The position numbers were made by a program, and so were the translations under genes. A DNA stretch of 64,000 bases from positions 22,823,098 to 22,887,097 of the forward strand of contig NC_134138.1 of the NCBI RefSeq assembly GCF_033958435.1. The letters run 5' to 3'. Numbering within the stretch: the first letter of the stretch is position 1; every line of letters starts with the position of its first letter. The notes below the pieces were generated by a model, which worked only from the letters and a program-made list of their open reading frames with translations, did not search any database and was not told the DNA's origin. The DNA comes from Carettochelys insculpta (taxonomy: Eukaryota > Chordata > Testudines > Carettochelyidae). This document shows, piece after piece, positions 45,959 through 57,087 of the stretch.

Positions 45959-46735
45959 TTACATCGTACTGCTGCTGAGCCAGTCGGTCCCCAGCCTGTA
46001 ACAATGCGTGGGATTCTTCTGCACCAGGTGCGGGACTCTACACTTCTCCTTATTGAACCGCATCAGATTTCTTTTGGTCCAGTCCTCCAATTTATCCAGG
46101 TCCCTCTGGATTCTTTCTCTACCCTCCAATGAATCTACCACTCCCCCTAGTTTTGTGTTATCCACAAACATGCTGAAGGTGCAACCCAGTCCCTCATCCA
46201 GGTCATTAATAAAGATTTTGAATAACACCAGCCCCAAAACCGAACCTTGCGGCACTCTGCTTGAAACAGACCACCATCCAGATATTGAGCCATTGATCAC
46301 TACCCATTGGGCCCGACCATCAAGCCAGCCTTCTATCCATCTTATAGTCCAAGGATCCAATCCATATTTCCTGAACTTATGGACAAGAATGTTGTGGGGG
46401 ACAGCATCAAAAGCCTTGCTGAAGTCAAGGTATATCACATCCACTGACTTCCCCATGTCCACAGAGCTTGTTACCTCGTCATAGAAGCTAATCAGATTGG
46501 TAAGGCAGGACTTGCCCCTGGTGAATCCATGTTGGCTAGTTTTGATCACTTTCCCCTCTTCCAAGTGCTCCAAAACGGATTCCTTGAGGATTCCCTCCAT
46601 TATTTTCCCAGGGACTGAGGTAAGGCTGACAGGTCTATAGTTCCCTGGATTGTCCTTCTTTCCTTTTTTAAAGATGGGCACTACGTTTGCCTTCTTCCAG
46701 TCACCCAGTATCTCCCCTGATCTCCAAGAGTCTTC
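45959..46735 (-). pseudogene. CR1 reverse-transcriptase domain, catalytic motif mutated
   Basis: The minus-strand frame contains SGEILGDWKKANVVPIFKKG, NYRPVSLTSVPGKIMEGIL, HGFTRGKSCLTNLI, YLDFSKAFDAVPHNIL and RVPQGSVLGLVLFKIFINDL, which are the ordered palm motifs of CR1 polymerases. The catalytic FADDTKL box is degraded to FVDNTKL, losing the second aspartate, so it is inactive. The frame stays open upstream to 46891, but that extension is not CR1-like. The remainder towards the 3' end (45344-45958) has broken frames. Confidence 0.9.
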
Positions 46736-47024
46736 AGGGATACTTGTGCCTAGTTTCTGACGCTGAGCTTTTAGACTCCGGGTGTCTTTCCCCCACTCTC
46801 CCATGCAGGAGGCGACTGCCCTGCGCCTGTACCTCCCGGCTAGATTAGGGGAAGTGAACACAGTAGAACTATTTGGGAAATTAAAAAACATTTCAAAGCT
46901 TGACTCACAAAAACAAATATATTAAAAATTTGCTTTCGGGTGGCTCTACCACACAGTCATGGCAGCCCTATGCTGAACTCACAACAAAGGATACAGGAGT
47001 GCTCAATGGTGAACATGGTCTACA

Positions 47025-47135
47025 ACTTACAGGGCTCCATGGACAACTTTGAACGGCTCAGTCTCTTCTATACATAGACAATGATAGTTAAGCCATAAAG
47101 AGCATTAGCCTAGAACTTGAGTGCCCACAGTTTCG
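47025..47135. repeat. Unclassified repeat, partner of 48428-48530
   Basis: ACTTACAGGGCTCCATGGAC, GGCTCAGTCTCTTC, ACATAGACAATGATAGTTAAG and TTAGCCTAGAACTTGAGTGC align in order with the second copy at 48428-48530 at roughly 80-85% identity by eye. The family is unknown to me. Confidence 0.75.
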
Positions 47136-47260
47136 AGCCTCTGCTCCTCCAAAGACCCCAGGCAAGTCACTCTCCATGCCTCATTTTCCAACTCTAAAAT
47201 GGAGATAACAGCACTGCCCTACTTCACATGAGTGTTGGAAGGATAACCCTCCTTTTACCC
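47100..47260 (+). repeat. MIR SINE remnant
   Basis: GCATTAGCCTAGAACTTGAG, then CAGGCAAGTCACTCTCCATG, GCCTCATTTTCCAACTC and TAAAATGGAGATAACAGCAC follow the MIR core. It overlaps the 47025-47135 repeat, so part of that duplication may itself be MIR-derived. Confidence 0.75.
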
Positions 47261-47305
47261 TTCTCCCCCAAGGTGTACAAACCCTGGGTTCTCATTATCT
47301 GCTCC

Positions 47306-47402
47306 AAATCTGAAGAAGTGGGTCTTACCCACAAAAGCTCATTACCTAATAAATAAATTTGTTAGTCTTTAAAATGCTACAGGACTGCTTATTTTTTACC
47401 TT
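47306..47402 (+). mobile_element. PLE tail
   Basis: CTGAAGAAGTGGGTCTTACC is followed by CACAAAAGCTCATTACC, TAATAAATAAATTTGTTAG and TCTTTAAAATGCTACAGGAC. GAAA is mutated to AAAA in the hammerhead-like block. Confidence 0.8.
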
Positions 47403-47984
47403 AACAATCATGAGGAGCCCAGATACTCCAGGAATGGGGGAGGTGGGGGCCAGGGGCATATAAACACTCAGACCTTCCAACTGGCTAAAGACTCATCTTT
47501 GGAATTACCGGATACAGTTATGTAATACTGTGGTAATGTTAATAATAATACAACTTTGTGCTTCTACCGCATCTTCTATCAACAGACCTCACAGCACTTA
47601 CAGTTGATAACTTTGCCTTGTATGTTTCCCAGGAGAGAGGAAAGTGTCAGGATTTCAACTTTATAAATAAGGAATGGGAGTTCTAGAGAGGTAGAGCCTT
47701 CCAGTTCTCAGAAAGCACATGGAAAAGCCCTATACTTGGCTCCTCAGATGGTGTAAGCTATCCTAACTCCACTGACCTCACTAGAAGTTACACAATTCAT
47801 AAAAGCTGAGAATTTGCTTCCTATATCTTTAACGTCCATTTCTCTGCCTTATCCATTAGGCCATATCTCCATCTCAAGATTTTGCTGGAATCGTAGCCCT
47901 AAGCACAAGCAGACTTGGCAAACAGGTCATGCTTAGCCAAGGTGTTTTAAACCAAGACAATTAAAAAAAAAAAAAAAAGACATT

Positions 47985-48380
47985 GGCTACATCTACAGAG
48001 ATCTTTCGAAAGAATGCATCCACACACAAAAAAGCAGATCTCAAGAATGATCTGCTCTTTCAAAAGAGAGCATCCACACAGCGACCGCACTTTCACAGGA
48101 ACAGACCGGGGACCAAAAAATCAGGCACCATGAGGACTCCTCTTTCGTTTTTAAAAAAAAAGAAAGGGCCTACAGAGCATCTATGTACACTTTCTTTCTA
48201 AAGAAGCTTTTGAAAGAAGGCATTCTTCCTGGACAAGGAGTGGAAGAGCGCTTTCGAAATGGGCACTGCACTCTTTTGATTTAATTTCCAAAGAGCGCTT
48301 TTTGCGCGTAGACACACTGCTGGATTTTTTTTTTAAAAGAGCCCCTTTCTTTCAAAAAACTTGCTAGCGTAGATGAAGCC
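47985..48380. mobile_element. MITE with inverted ends
   Basis: It begins GGCTACATCTACAGAGATC and the reverse complement of its end begins GGCTTCATCTACGCTAGC. Internal repeats of CTTTC and GAAAG make it strongly self-complementary. No clear target duplication. It lies between the two copies of the unclassified repeat at 47025 and 48428. Confidence 0.6.
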
Positions 48381-48427
48381 TTTGTGTCTGGCATAGCCAG
48401 GTCAAGTCACATAAATGAAAAAATGCG

Positions 48428-48530
48428 ACTTACAGGGCCCCATGGACACTTCTGCAACGCTCAGTCTCTTCAACACATAGGCAATGATAGTCAAGTAGCA
48501 AATAGCACTAGCCTAGAACTTGGGTGCAAT
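48428..48530. repeat. Unclassified repeat, partner of 47025-47135
   Basis: See 47025-47135. This copy reads GACTTACAGGGCCCCATGG, GCTCAGTCTCTTCAACAC, ATAGGCAATGATAGTCAAG, CTAGCCTAGAACTTGGGTGC. Confidence 0.75.
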
Positions 48531-49030
48531 CAAACCACACATGCAAATTCACCTTCAAGACAAGCTGAAAAGTAATTCACTCCGTAACTGTAACAGCTGT
48601 CATGCGAGGTTATGGTATTGCAGAGATCCACGGCCTTATCCCCACCTGCAGTGCCTTTTCGACAGATTTTGTCCAAGAAGTTTGTTTGAAGAGGGAAGTG
48701 AATTACGAAAAGGCAGGATGCTTGGCACTCATTAAAGGGGCAGACACTCCAGCAATGAACAAAGTATATACACCTAAGTAAAACAAAACCAAAGCACAGG
48801 CAGCAGAACAAGGTAAGAGTGAGACACAGATATTAAGCCACTAACCCATGTGGAAGTCAATGGTTGGGGATGCAGCAACAGATGAGCGCAGAGCCTCACT
48901 TACTTCTACATGGTCATTCTGTTGGAAATCTGGTGAAAATGTAAAGGGAGCTCTAGCCATGGAAGAGAGAGAGAGAGAGACAATGAGAAGGCAGCTGTGA
49001 GTTATGCAGAGCCTTGGTGTTGAAGATGAC

Positions 49031-49790
49031 AGAATCACAGAACTGGAAGGGACCTCGCGAGGTCATCGAGTCCAGTCCCCTGTCCTCTTAGCAGGACCAA
49101 GCACTGTCTAGACCATTCCCAATGGCTATCTATCTAACTTGCTCTTAAAAATCTCCAGAGATGGAGATACCACAACCTCTCTAGGTAATTTATTCCAGTT
49201 TTTAAGCACCCTGACAGCTGGGAATTTTTTTCTGATGTTCAACCTACATCTTCCTTGCTGAAGTTTAAGCCCATTGTTCCTTGTCCTAGCCTCAGAGGCC
49301 AACGAGAACAATTTTTCTCCCTCCTCCTTGTAACCATCTTTAAGGTACTTGAAAACCACTATCATGTCTCCTCTAACTCTTCTCTTTTCTAAACTAAACA
49401 AGCCCAGTTCTTTCAGTCTTTCCTCATAGCTCATGTTCTCTAGATTTTTAACCATTCCTGGTGCTCTTCTCCGGACCTTCTCCAACTTCTCCACATCTTT
49501 CTTGAAATATCATGCCCAGAACTGGACACAATACTCCAGTTGAGGCCTAATCAGCACAGAGCAGAGCAGAAGAATGGCCTCTCATACCTTGCTCACTACG
49601 CTTCTGTTAATGCATTCCAGAATCACATTTGCTTTTTTTGCAACAGCATCACACTGTAGACTCATATTTAGCTTGTGGTCCACTAAGACCCCTAAATCCC
49701 TCTCTGCAGTACTCCTTCCTAGACCATCGCTTCCCATTCTGTATGTATGAACAATCAGAATGAGATGCTTGAACACAATGCAAGGGAGTG
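49031..49790 (-). mobile_element. CR1 LINE 3' part, minus strand
   Basis: It begins with the reverse complement of the CR1 3' end (AGAATCACAGAACTGGAAGG) and extends into the ORF2 C-terminus. It belongs to a different CR1 subfamily from the one at 44409-46735, judged by its protein. Confidence 0.88.
49126..49776 (-). pseudogene. CR1 ORF2 C-terminal fragments, two frames
   Basis: The first piece (49582-49776) carries STAERDLGVLVDHKLNMSLQCD and AKKANVILECINR. The second (49126-49494) carries MEKLEKVRRRAPGMVKNLEN, LGLFSLEKRRVRGDMIVVFKYL and NWNKLPREVV. These are consecutive CR1 C-terminal segments separated by a frame break between 49495 and 49581. No catalytic domain remains. Confidence 0.88.
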
Positions 49791-50638
49791 GGACTTAACG
49801 AAGGTAAAGGTCGGAAGAAACTTAATGAAGGTTCCAAAGCACAAGTCTTCCTTCTCCTTTAAATGCTTCCAGGCCAGTTTAAATACTCCAAAAATTGTGA
49901 AGGGTTTTAAAATTACACAGCAATGACTGTACAAGTAACATTTTTCTCACCTTTTCCACACTACTGCATTCCTTCCTGGCTGGCTGCGGAGATAGCCATT
50001 CGCCTCTCCTGATGTGGGCAAACAACAGAACACCTGGTGAAATATCATCGCAAACACGGCAGTCACCCATGAGAGCAGGAGCTGGGAGAACACCACTCAG
50101 AGCTGTCACGACCCTAGCAATGAAGATGGGAAGCCAACGTTCACCTCCTCTGTGCCACGGCTGAATGTGAGCACACAACCTGCCCGTTTTATACCCCGAG
50201 TGCAACTAATACATGTAATTAACTAGCATGCCCTAAGGAAGGATCAGGAAGGTGAAATGCATTAGTGCACTTACCTTCACTTTACAAAGCAGGAGACCCA
50301 GGTGGCTATTTTCAGGGAGCCTTCACAGCAGAGATAAGCCCCGACCACTGGTCATGTGTACTCCCAACCCAGGCATCATTCACATACAACAATCCCTGAA
50401 CGTACTGGCTTTTTCAACAGGCACTAGACGGCCCATCCTGTGCCATAAGATTACCCTCGGGCTGGTAACTTGCCCGCTATGCATCAAGGACAGGGCTAAG
50501 CCGTTCAAGTGCTGCCAGTTCTACAGGGCTCTTCCATAATGTTCTCCCTGTGCCCAGCAGGACAGGCACATTCATGAGGAAAGAATCAGAGTGGCTGAGC
50601 TAATTACAGCACAGAGAACTACTGTGACTGCACCACAT
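49791..50638. other. No recognisable feature
   Basis: Short frames at 49879-50205 (minus) and 50252-50539 (plus) resemble nothing I know. No repeat or exon is evident. Confidence 0.45.
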
Positions 50639-50821
50639 CCACGTTCCCTCTAATTTTTTTTCCATGCATGCGCGGAATAAATTTTATGTGCACTGAGGCA
50701 TGTGCAGATGAGCCACCATGGAGAGACATGCTGCCAGCTGAAGGAGCTTTGCTAATCAGCTGGGCTGCACTTGAATCTCTCCTGGGTGGCCATCCAAGCG
50801 CTCAGCTGAAAGGGAACACTG
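50639..50821. mobile_element. hAT-like MITE
   Basis: The right end read in reverse is CAGTGTTCCCTTTCAGC and the left is CCACGTTCCCTCTAATTT. Flanks CACCACAT and CACACCAT agree at 6 of 8 bases, consistent with an old 8-bp target duplication. Same family as 62787-62981 (opposite orientation) and 18435-18560. Confidence 0.6.
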
Positions 50822-51036
50822 CACACCATCCAGAGAGGTGCAACCATTGTGAAGACAGTAACCCACCTAGGAGCTGCAGCGTGGCTGCTCATAACCAAAC
50901 TAGGCTAGCCTGAGTGACTCGGAACCCTATGCCAATTACCCAAATTAACTCTGCCATAAGCAGCAACTTGCCCCTCTGTCAAACAACAAGAGCAAGCGAA
51001 GATGATCTGGAGCTTCTGTTCCAACTGGCTCTAGCC

Positions 51037-51556
51037 CAGTGTTTCTCAACCAATTTTTAAATAAAGTACCCCTTTAAAAATTATAAGTACCCCCAGACTT
51101 CCCTCACATACCCCTACATGTACCATGGTTGAGAAACATAGTCCTAAGGTAAGATGATGCCTTGAAACAAGCACCATTCAACCTTTCCAGATTATTACTG
51201 TACCCTTTTCAGGAGTCAGATTTGTTTTGCATGCCACCAAGTTACACCTCACTTAAAATCTTCTTACTTAAACAGTCATGTAAAAACACGACAGAAGACT
51301 ACTACTGAAAACTTGCCGATTTGCTACCATCTTATTATCAAACAAATTAACTGGAACAGAAATATTGTACCCACGTTTCAGCGTAAGGCATAGAAACACG
51401 CCACTGTTTGGATGAATTTTTAGATTGTACTGACTTTACTAGTGTTTTGTACGGAGTTTGTTGTAAAACTAGGCAAATGTTTAGATGAGCTGGTGTAGCC
51501 CCGGAAGATCTTGGTGCACCCGCAAGGGTACACGTACCCCTGGTTGAGAAACTCTG
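51037..51556. mobile_element. hAT element with 8-bp target duplication
   Basis: It begins CAGTGTTTCTCAACC and the reverse complement of its end begins CAGAGTTTCTCAACC. The flanks are CTCTAGCC (51029-51036) and CTCTAGCT (51557-51564), matching at 7 of 8 bases. A further internal copy of the end (GGTTGAGAAACATAG near 51128) may be a nested or deleted relative. It is non-autonomous. Confidence 0.85.
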
Positions 51557-51783
51557 CTCTAGCTCCTAGACTGCCATGGATCCCACAAACAGAAGCTGTG
51601 TTGGAGGTTTGGAGACAGCCTTAGTCATTGATCATCTTTTGCAAATATGATTTTTAATGAAAATACTCTACAGAAGGAAATGCAGACCCTGGAGGCAATT
51701 CTCAAAACATAGTTGACCAAACTCTTTTTAAAAAGGCATAATTTTCCAAAGCTATTGAAGTTAATGTTGCTGCTTGAAACCTA

Positions 51784-51905
51784 AAGGTAGCCACATTAGT
51801 CTGTATTCTAACAAGACAAACCAGCAGCCATGCAGCACTTTAAAAACTAACAAAATTATTTATTCAGCGATGAGCTTCCATGGGACAGACCCACTTCATC
51901 ACTTG
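51784..51905 (-). mobile_element. PLE tail
   Basis: On the minus strand it has GAAGTGGGTCTGTCCCATGG, then AGCTCATCGCTGAATAAAT, GTTTTTAAAGTGCTGCATGG and a terminal ACTAATGTGGCTACC. Confidence 0.8.
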
Positions 51906-52084
51906 ATACCTGGCAAAGTGATAAAAAGCACAGCTCTGCAGACACAAGACCAAGCCTCTTCATCAACATGTAAGATACAAGCACACCCAGCACTCTTCTG
52001 TTTAGTCTCTAAATAGAGAAGTGGGACACTTTTGTGCCACTGAGGCCTTTTTTCAGTGTTAAAAAGTGACACTGTCCTTTTATT

Positions 52085-52190
52085 AAAACAAAACAAACCA
52101 GCAGTCATGTAGCACTTTAAAGACTAACAAAATAATTTATTAGGGGATGTGCTTTTGTGGGGCAGACCCACTTCTCCAGATCTGGAAATA
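52085..52190 (-). mobile_element. PLE tail
   Basis: On the minus strand it has GAGAAGTGGGTCTGCCCC, then AAAGCACATCCCCTAATAAA and AGTCTTTAAAGTGCTACATG, ending in TTTGTTTTGTTTTAAT. It lies 180 bp from another tail in the same orientation. Confidence 0.8.
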
Positions 52191-54034
52191 GTGCTGAAAA
52201 AGAACCAGCATGAGGGATATATAACAGTGAGATAGAAAACAAACAAGCAAACAAAAAAATGAAACAAAAACTGGCAAATCAGCTAGGAGGAGGGGGGGCG
52301 AAGGGTGGATGTCTTATTAACACAAGACAGTAAACTGACAAGCATTGGCGGTTTGGCTGTGATGCAACATTTAACTTCAGTCTAAATAAAAGTAATTTAT
52401 GCCACAATCTGATGACTGGATGCATGTGGGCAGAGGTCTGCCCACGCAGGCCAGATTGCAGGGTCAAGGCTTTGCATTGTAACTGGGCTGTGTGACCTCA
52501 ATCCGAAAGTAGTTTTCTATGTAGAATTTTTGCTTAGTGGACTCCTGAGTTTTATATGAAACGTGTTTGTCACAACCAAAATTTCTTGGTGAAACATTAA
52601 TATATCTTTGTGGCTATACTGTGAAGTTCCACACACCACAGGTGAATAAATCAAGCTTCTGTCTGGAAATACAGTCAATATCAGCATCCTATTTATCGAA
52701 CTTTTTGGAAACCATAATTGTAACCAACATGATTTTGGTCACCATCAGTGATCAACCCCAGCACCTGAGATAAAAACAATCACCTCTCTACAAAGCCTGA
52801 GCAGAAGCCTGAAATCCCCTGACTAGTAGTTGTAGTAAACTAGAGTCCTCTGTGGATAAGCTGCGCAAAGGGAAAGAAATAACACACGCTACAGTGAATT
52901 CCACAATACCAGCTCGTTTATTCTCTGACCAGCGTGCCAAAATGGAGGGAGGTGGGGAAGGTGAGAACTCCTTTTAAAAAAATAAACCAGCCATATCAGA
53001 CACTAACCAAAGGGGAGCTCTGGACAGGAGGATGCAGAGCCGGAGGCAGACTACTCATTCAGAAAGTGTTAAAATCCCAGGTCCCCCATGCAGGAGGTGT
53101 TGAGGCAAGACCGCAGCATGGCTCTGGTAATTTTAGCTCTTCTGAGTTAATCAACTAGATAAATTCTGCCCCATTTATTGTGTTAACATATTTGTGTGTG
53201 TTTCAGCTGTGAGATGTCACCAAGGCAACTCCATGCCATAAGCTAATACCCGCAGAGAGCGGTCATCAAAAAGCAGACATATGACACATCAGCCCCCTCA
53301 CTGACATCCACACAGCATACCCCCACCTGATGCCAAACCCAGACCTTTTGGACAGGCAATTTGCTCCCTGTTCTCTGGAGAGCCAGGACAGATCCCAGGT
53401 TAGAACTTTCCCAAGTACGGCAGTTTGCAGGTGATGCTCTGTTTCATACGCTATGGAGACAAAGTGGAGCTGCAGAGATCAGAGCAGGAATTGCATCCTA
53501 ACTTCCTTTCACACAGGTCCGATTCAAAGGCATTTTCATTGCCATGGTTTCGGCCGTGGTCTGGGCAGCTCCACTGCACTCCAGACCTAAAATTTTCTCC
53601 CAGCATAAGGATGCTACGGCCCTGGGCCCTCCCAGGCTTTCCCAAGGAAGTTAAAACCAAACCAGACCTACTTTGCTCCTCATCCCAGACATCTGAAATG
53701 CCCAATTCCAAGGTAGCACATTCCTACTTTTGGAGCTTTCCTATACTAAGAGGGGCTTATCTGCAGAGAGTCCACAGGGCTGGTCTAACAACTGCTGGGA
53801 AGCATTTCCCAGCTCTCTCTCCCACTAGTGGGAAGTAAACCGGAGCAGAATTACTGCAGCTAGTTGGGAAGTAAATGGGAGCAGGACTACTGCAGCTAGA
53901 TGACAAAACAGCAGTCTCTGCTTAGGAGCCATGATCAGAGTTCAAAGAAGGAGAAGCACAATTCCTTTGCTAAGAGCAGAGAAAGCACATGGCCCTCCCT
54001 CTGCTGAGCAACTGGGCAAACTCCCACACTACAC
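52191..54034. other. No recognisable gene; single-copy-like sequence
   Basis: A 137-residue frame at 53425-53838 has an opposing frame on the minus strand and no recognisable domain. I see no SINE, LINE or RNA gene that I can name. Confidence 0.45.
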
Positions 54035-54245
54035 GGAGGATCGACCAAGTCAGGGCTCATCTTCCAGAGTTCCATTTTGCGCACTTGGTAGAGAAGCATG
54101 AAATCAAACTATCGGAGGTCGACAGCTGACCCCGTACTCCTCAAGATCACGAGGAGTAAGGGAGATCAACAGGAATGTTTCTCCCATTGACTTCCCTCTG
54201 CAAAGACAGCCAGGTAAATTGAGTGCAGATAAGTCTATTCCAGCT

Positions 54246-54378
54246 TCACAACTGCTGATGAAGTGAGTCTGTGCTCACGAAAGCTCATGCTCAAAACTTT
54301 TCTGTTAGTCTGTAAGGTGCCACAGGACCCTTCGTTGCTGTTACAGATCCAGACTAACACGGCTACCCCTCCGATAGT
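54246..54378 (+). mobile_element. PLE tail inserted in a MITE
   Basis: It runs from the hammerhead-like block through TTTTCTGTTAGTCTGTAAGG, GTGCCACAGGACCCTTCG and ends CTAACACGGCTACCCCTCC. It belongs to the same subfamily as 14450-14656. MITE sequence resumes at about 54379. Confidence 0.85.
54255..54292 (+). ncRNA. Hammerhead-like motif with perfect stem II
   Basis: CUGAUGA, extra A, GUGAG-UCUGUG-CUCAC, GAAA, GCUC, AUGCUC. Stem II is perfect over five pairs and all core residues are kept. The upstream GAGCAU strand of stem I is missing because the copy is truncated there, so this copy alone should not cleave. Confidence 0.5.
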
Positions 54379-55009
54379 TAGAATTGCGTTATCTACAATC
54401 GACTTTCCTGCCTAGTGTAGACCAAGCCTGAGCTGCCTCCAAGTCTCTCCTCCAGCTCATCAGGCAAGGGGATCTGGACTGACTGGGCAGCTCCTGAGGC
54501 TTCCAGCCTTGCAGGAAGTGGGTGGCAGACCAGCATCCTAAACAATTAGTCCCCCCTACCCACCAGGAATCGCATAACAAGCTCCTTTGAAGGGGTGTCC
54601 CTCGCTTTCACTTCCAGACAAATAAATAACTGCATAAAACATTACAATATTGCATGAAATGCCTCTTTTGAAATGTCTTTAAATCTTCTAAAGTGCAGGA
54701 AATTGCATCAGGCATTTCAACATCTGGGGATGAAAAAACCCCAGAGCTCCTATTTTTGCTCATAGGTTCCCCGCCCTGATGAAGTCTAAAGGCTGCTGTT
54801 TACATACACTGCACACCCATACCTTGCCTGTATGGATCCTACTGCCTAAGGACACCCCTTTCCTTTGTGCACCTTCCTCCTCCTGTTTGTCTAAATGAGC
54901 AGACACCACAGTGAGATCAGTGCTATAGAAACCAAAAGGGGTCCCTGGGCCCCTCTCTGGTTGTATCTTATCATCTTATCCTGTAACTCTCACTTGTCAC
55001 ACTGTACCA

Positions 55010-55131
55010 GAGAGGTAGCTGTCCTAGTCTGTATCTGCAAAAACAACGAGAAATCCTGTGGCGCCTTATAGACCAACAGGTTTTTGGAGCATAAGCTTTT
55101 GACGGCAAAGACTCACTTTGTCGAATGCACA
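55010..55131 (-). mobile_element. PLE tail, left partner of an inverted pair
   Basis: Minus-strand tail with AAAGTGAGTCTTTGCCGTC, then AAAAGCTTATGCTCCAAAAA, CTGTTGGTCTATAAGGCGC and a terminal CTAGGACAGCTACCTCTC. Confidence 0.78.
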
Positions 55132-55133
55132 TA

Positions 55134-55697
55134 CAGTAAACCCTCAAAATGTTTGATTTTGAGTTGTGCCTAACTCGTATTAATGTGACTTAAGTGGAAC
55201 TCAAAATCCTGCTTCCCCTGGCCCTGGCTCAACCCTGCCCCACCTCCCACCTCTCGCCCAACCCCATGCAGCCCCAGTTCAGCCCCCAAGCCCCACTCAC
55301 CACGGGTGCAAGGCTACGGCTCACCCCCTACAGGGGGCTGGCTCCTCCTGGCTGCACCAAGCCCCGGGGAAGTGGCAGCCACAGGCGCTCCCAGTTTCGG
55401 TTCAACCGCCCTCCACCCCCCCTGCAGCCCTAACCCACCCCAGGCTTAATCCCTCCACTCCCCTCCCACGGCTCCAACTCACCCTCAGATTTAACCCTCC
55501 CTTCAACTGCTTTCCCTCCCCTCCTCCCAACACCAGGACTTAATGTTCAAAAGAAACTCCAGGTGCTCCTGCTGCTGCTTCTTCAGCTGCAGAAGGTGGG
55601 TTCCGCTAGGGAAAAAAGCTGCCCCTGACATACACGAAATTCAGGTTATGCGAGGGCATGTGGGAACGTAACCTTCGCATAAACCGAGGTTCTACTG
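55134..55697. mobile_element. Tc1/mariner-type element between inverted PLE tails
   Basis: It starts CAGTAAACCCTCAAAATG and the reverse complement of its end starts CAGTAGAACCTCGGTTTATG, with TA at both sides (55132-55133 and 55698-55699). These are Tigger-like termini. It is 564 bp with no transposase frame. Its insertion point is exactly the gap between the opposed tails 55010-55131 and 55704-55800. Confidence 0.8.
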
Positions 55698-55703
55698 TAC
55701 TCC

Positions 55704-55800
55704 AGATCTGAACAAGTGGCTCTGCCCCAGGAAAGCTCCTCACCTCACAAGTTATTTGTTTTTTGTCTTTAAAGTTCTACATGACTGCTGGTTTGTTTTG
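55704..55800 (+). mobile_element. PLE tail, right partner of an inverted pair
   Basis: CTGAACAAGTGGCTCTGCCC, GGAAAGCTCCTCACCTC and TGTCTTTAAAGTTCTACATG follow the PLE tail order. The subfamily differs from the left partner. Confidence 0.72.
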
Positions 55801-56364
55801 TCAAACTGTAGCAACACCAAATAAACATTAGCCCCAGAACTGACTCTTCCTGCTAACATCATGGCACAATTACATGCCCAAATTAGCAGGGGATGACGAC
55901 AAACAACATACCATAAAAAAGTTGGGGGGTAGGAACATTTTCACCTTTCCTGAATTCTTTCAGGAGCAAAATTCTCCAGCCCAGGTTGAGTGCAACTCAC
56001 TGCCTGGGAAACAGCCCAGGAAGGAATCCGAAACGGTCACTTGGCAACTTTCGTATTCTTCTGCTTTCCTTGGGTTGAAATCTTTCACAGAGTCTCTGGA
56101 AATGCATTGACCTGGAGACGGAAACAAAATTATGAAGACAGTGCACACCGCAAAAAGTGACACATTTTAAAGTGAAGCTGGTCTCCTTTATCTGTAAATA
56201 TTTCTAAGGCTACAATGAGTGGTTTGGTTTTTTTTTTTTTTTGTTTTTTTGCCAGTACCTTGACAGCCCCAGCTATAGGGTAGTTTGGGGGGATGCGGAG
56301 GGCGGAGCTCGCTGAGTACTGGCTCCTCTTTTTTAAAATAAAGAAAAACAAACAAACAAATAAA
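55801..56364. other. No recognisable feature except poly-T
   Basis: A T-rich tract (56226-56248) and an AAAC-rich tract (56341-56364) are simple repeats. The rest is unassigned. Confidence 0.5.
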
Positions 56365-56641
56365 TAGGGTTGCCATCTGTCCCATTTTGGCCAGGACAGC
56401 CCTGTATTACGGGCGCCAGGAAGGCATCCTGATTTATTTTAACAAAAAGGCTAATTGCCCTGGAATAGGGATCCCTGCTGAACTGCCCTGTTCCCCCACA
56501 GGGCAGCCACTGCCTGAGTGGGTGACCATCCACCCCGTTTTGGCCGGGATAGTTGTATTTCAGGGACAAGGAAGGTGTCAATCTCCCCCCCAGCCCACCA
56601 AGGGTGTCCTGTATTTGGACAAGGGAAATACGGTCACCCTG
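56365..56641. mobile_element. DNA-transposon-like MITE with internal duplication
   Basis: The right end read in reverse is CAGGGTGACCGTATTTCC and the left reads TAGGGTTGCCATCTGTCC. GCCATCTGTCCCATTTTGGC and GACCATCCACCCCGTTTTGG are two diverged copies of the same internal block about 150 bp apart. Flanks are A-rich and uninformative. Hat-like ends, no coding sequence. Confidence 0.55.
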
Positions 56642-57087
56642 GAAAAAAAAAGCACTGGCTACACCCAAACAAGGTTTTGCTGGGACAGCAATGTTGGCGA
56701 GGGGTGTGAGTTTTTGCACAAGTCCTAGTATGTATGTAGTTATACTGACATAAAATAAATTTTAAACAGGGCAGCTGACTGAGGACAGGCAACTGGTATT
56801 GATTACACCAGCAAAAGCCCTTTTTTGCCACTACAAGCTGTCTCTACACAACATGCATTTGCTGATATAGATACACTGGAGGCTGGGGCGCCATACACGG
56901 GGGCTAGTAGATGTTGAAGTTCCTCCCTGAATTTTGACCCGGGGCTCTCGTCACACAGCCTGACTCTAATTGTGATGAAATCAGAAGGTGGGAACATCGC
57001 AGACTTTGCTACAGGGAGTTGGTTCATAAGCAGGATGATTAAGATAACAAACTGCTCCTCTTTAAAGCCAACTGAGGATCATTAGAT

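Larger units (their letters stand above)
44409..46735 (-). mobile_element. CR1 LINE, minus strand, split by another CR1
   Basis: The 3' end of the minus-strand CR1 appears as 44409-44432 (AGAATCACAGAACTGGAAGG...) and resumes at 45344 with CCACAGGAGGTCATCTAGTTC. The part between is a plus-strand CR1. The upstream (5') limit near 46735 is where CR1-like protein similarity ends. Confidence 0.8.
54045..54430. mobile_element. Turtle MITE with internal hairpin, split by a PLE tail
   Basis: The right end read in reverse is GCTTGGTCTACACTAGGC. Internally GTACTCCTCAAGATCACGAG then GAGTAAGGGAGATCAAC corresponds to the reverse complement of 63250-63345. The PLE tail at 54246-54378 interrupts it. The left limit is uncertain. 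Confidence 0.6.

Noticed and set aside
46736..46891. Upstream part of the minus-strand CR1 reverse transcriptase
   Set aside because: The residues before the SGEILGDWKKANVV block do not resemble CR1 and probably lie outside the element.
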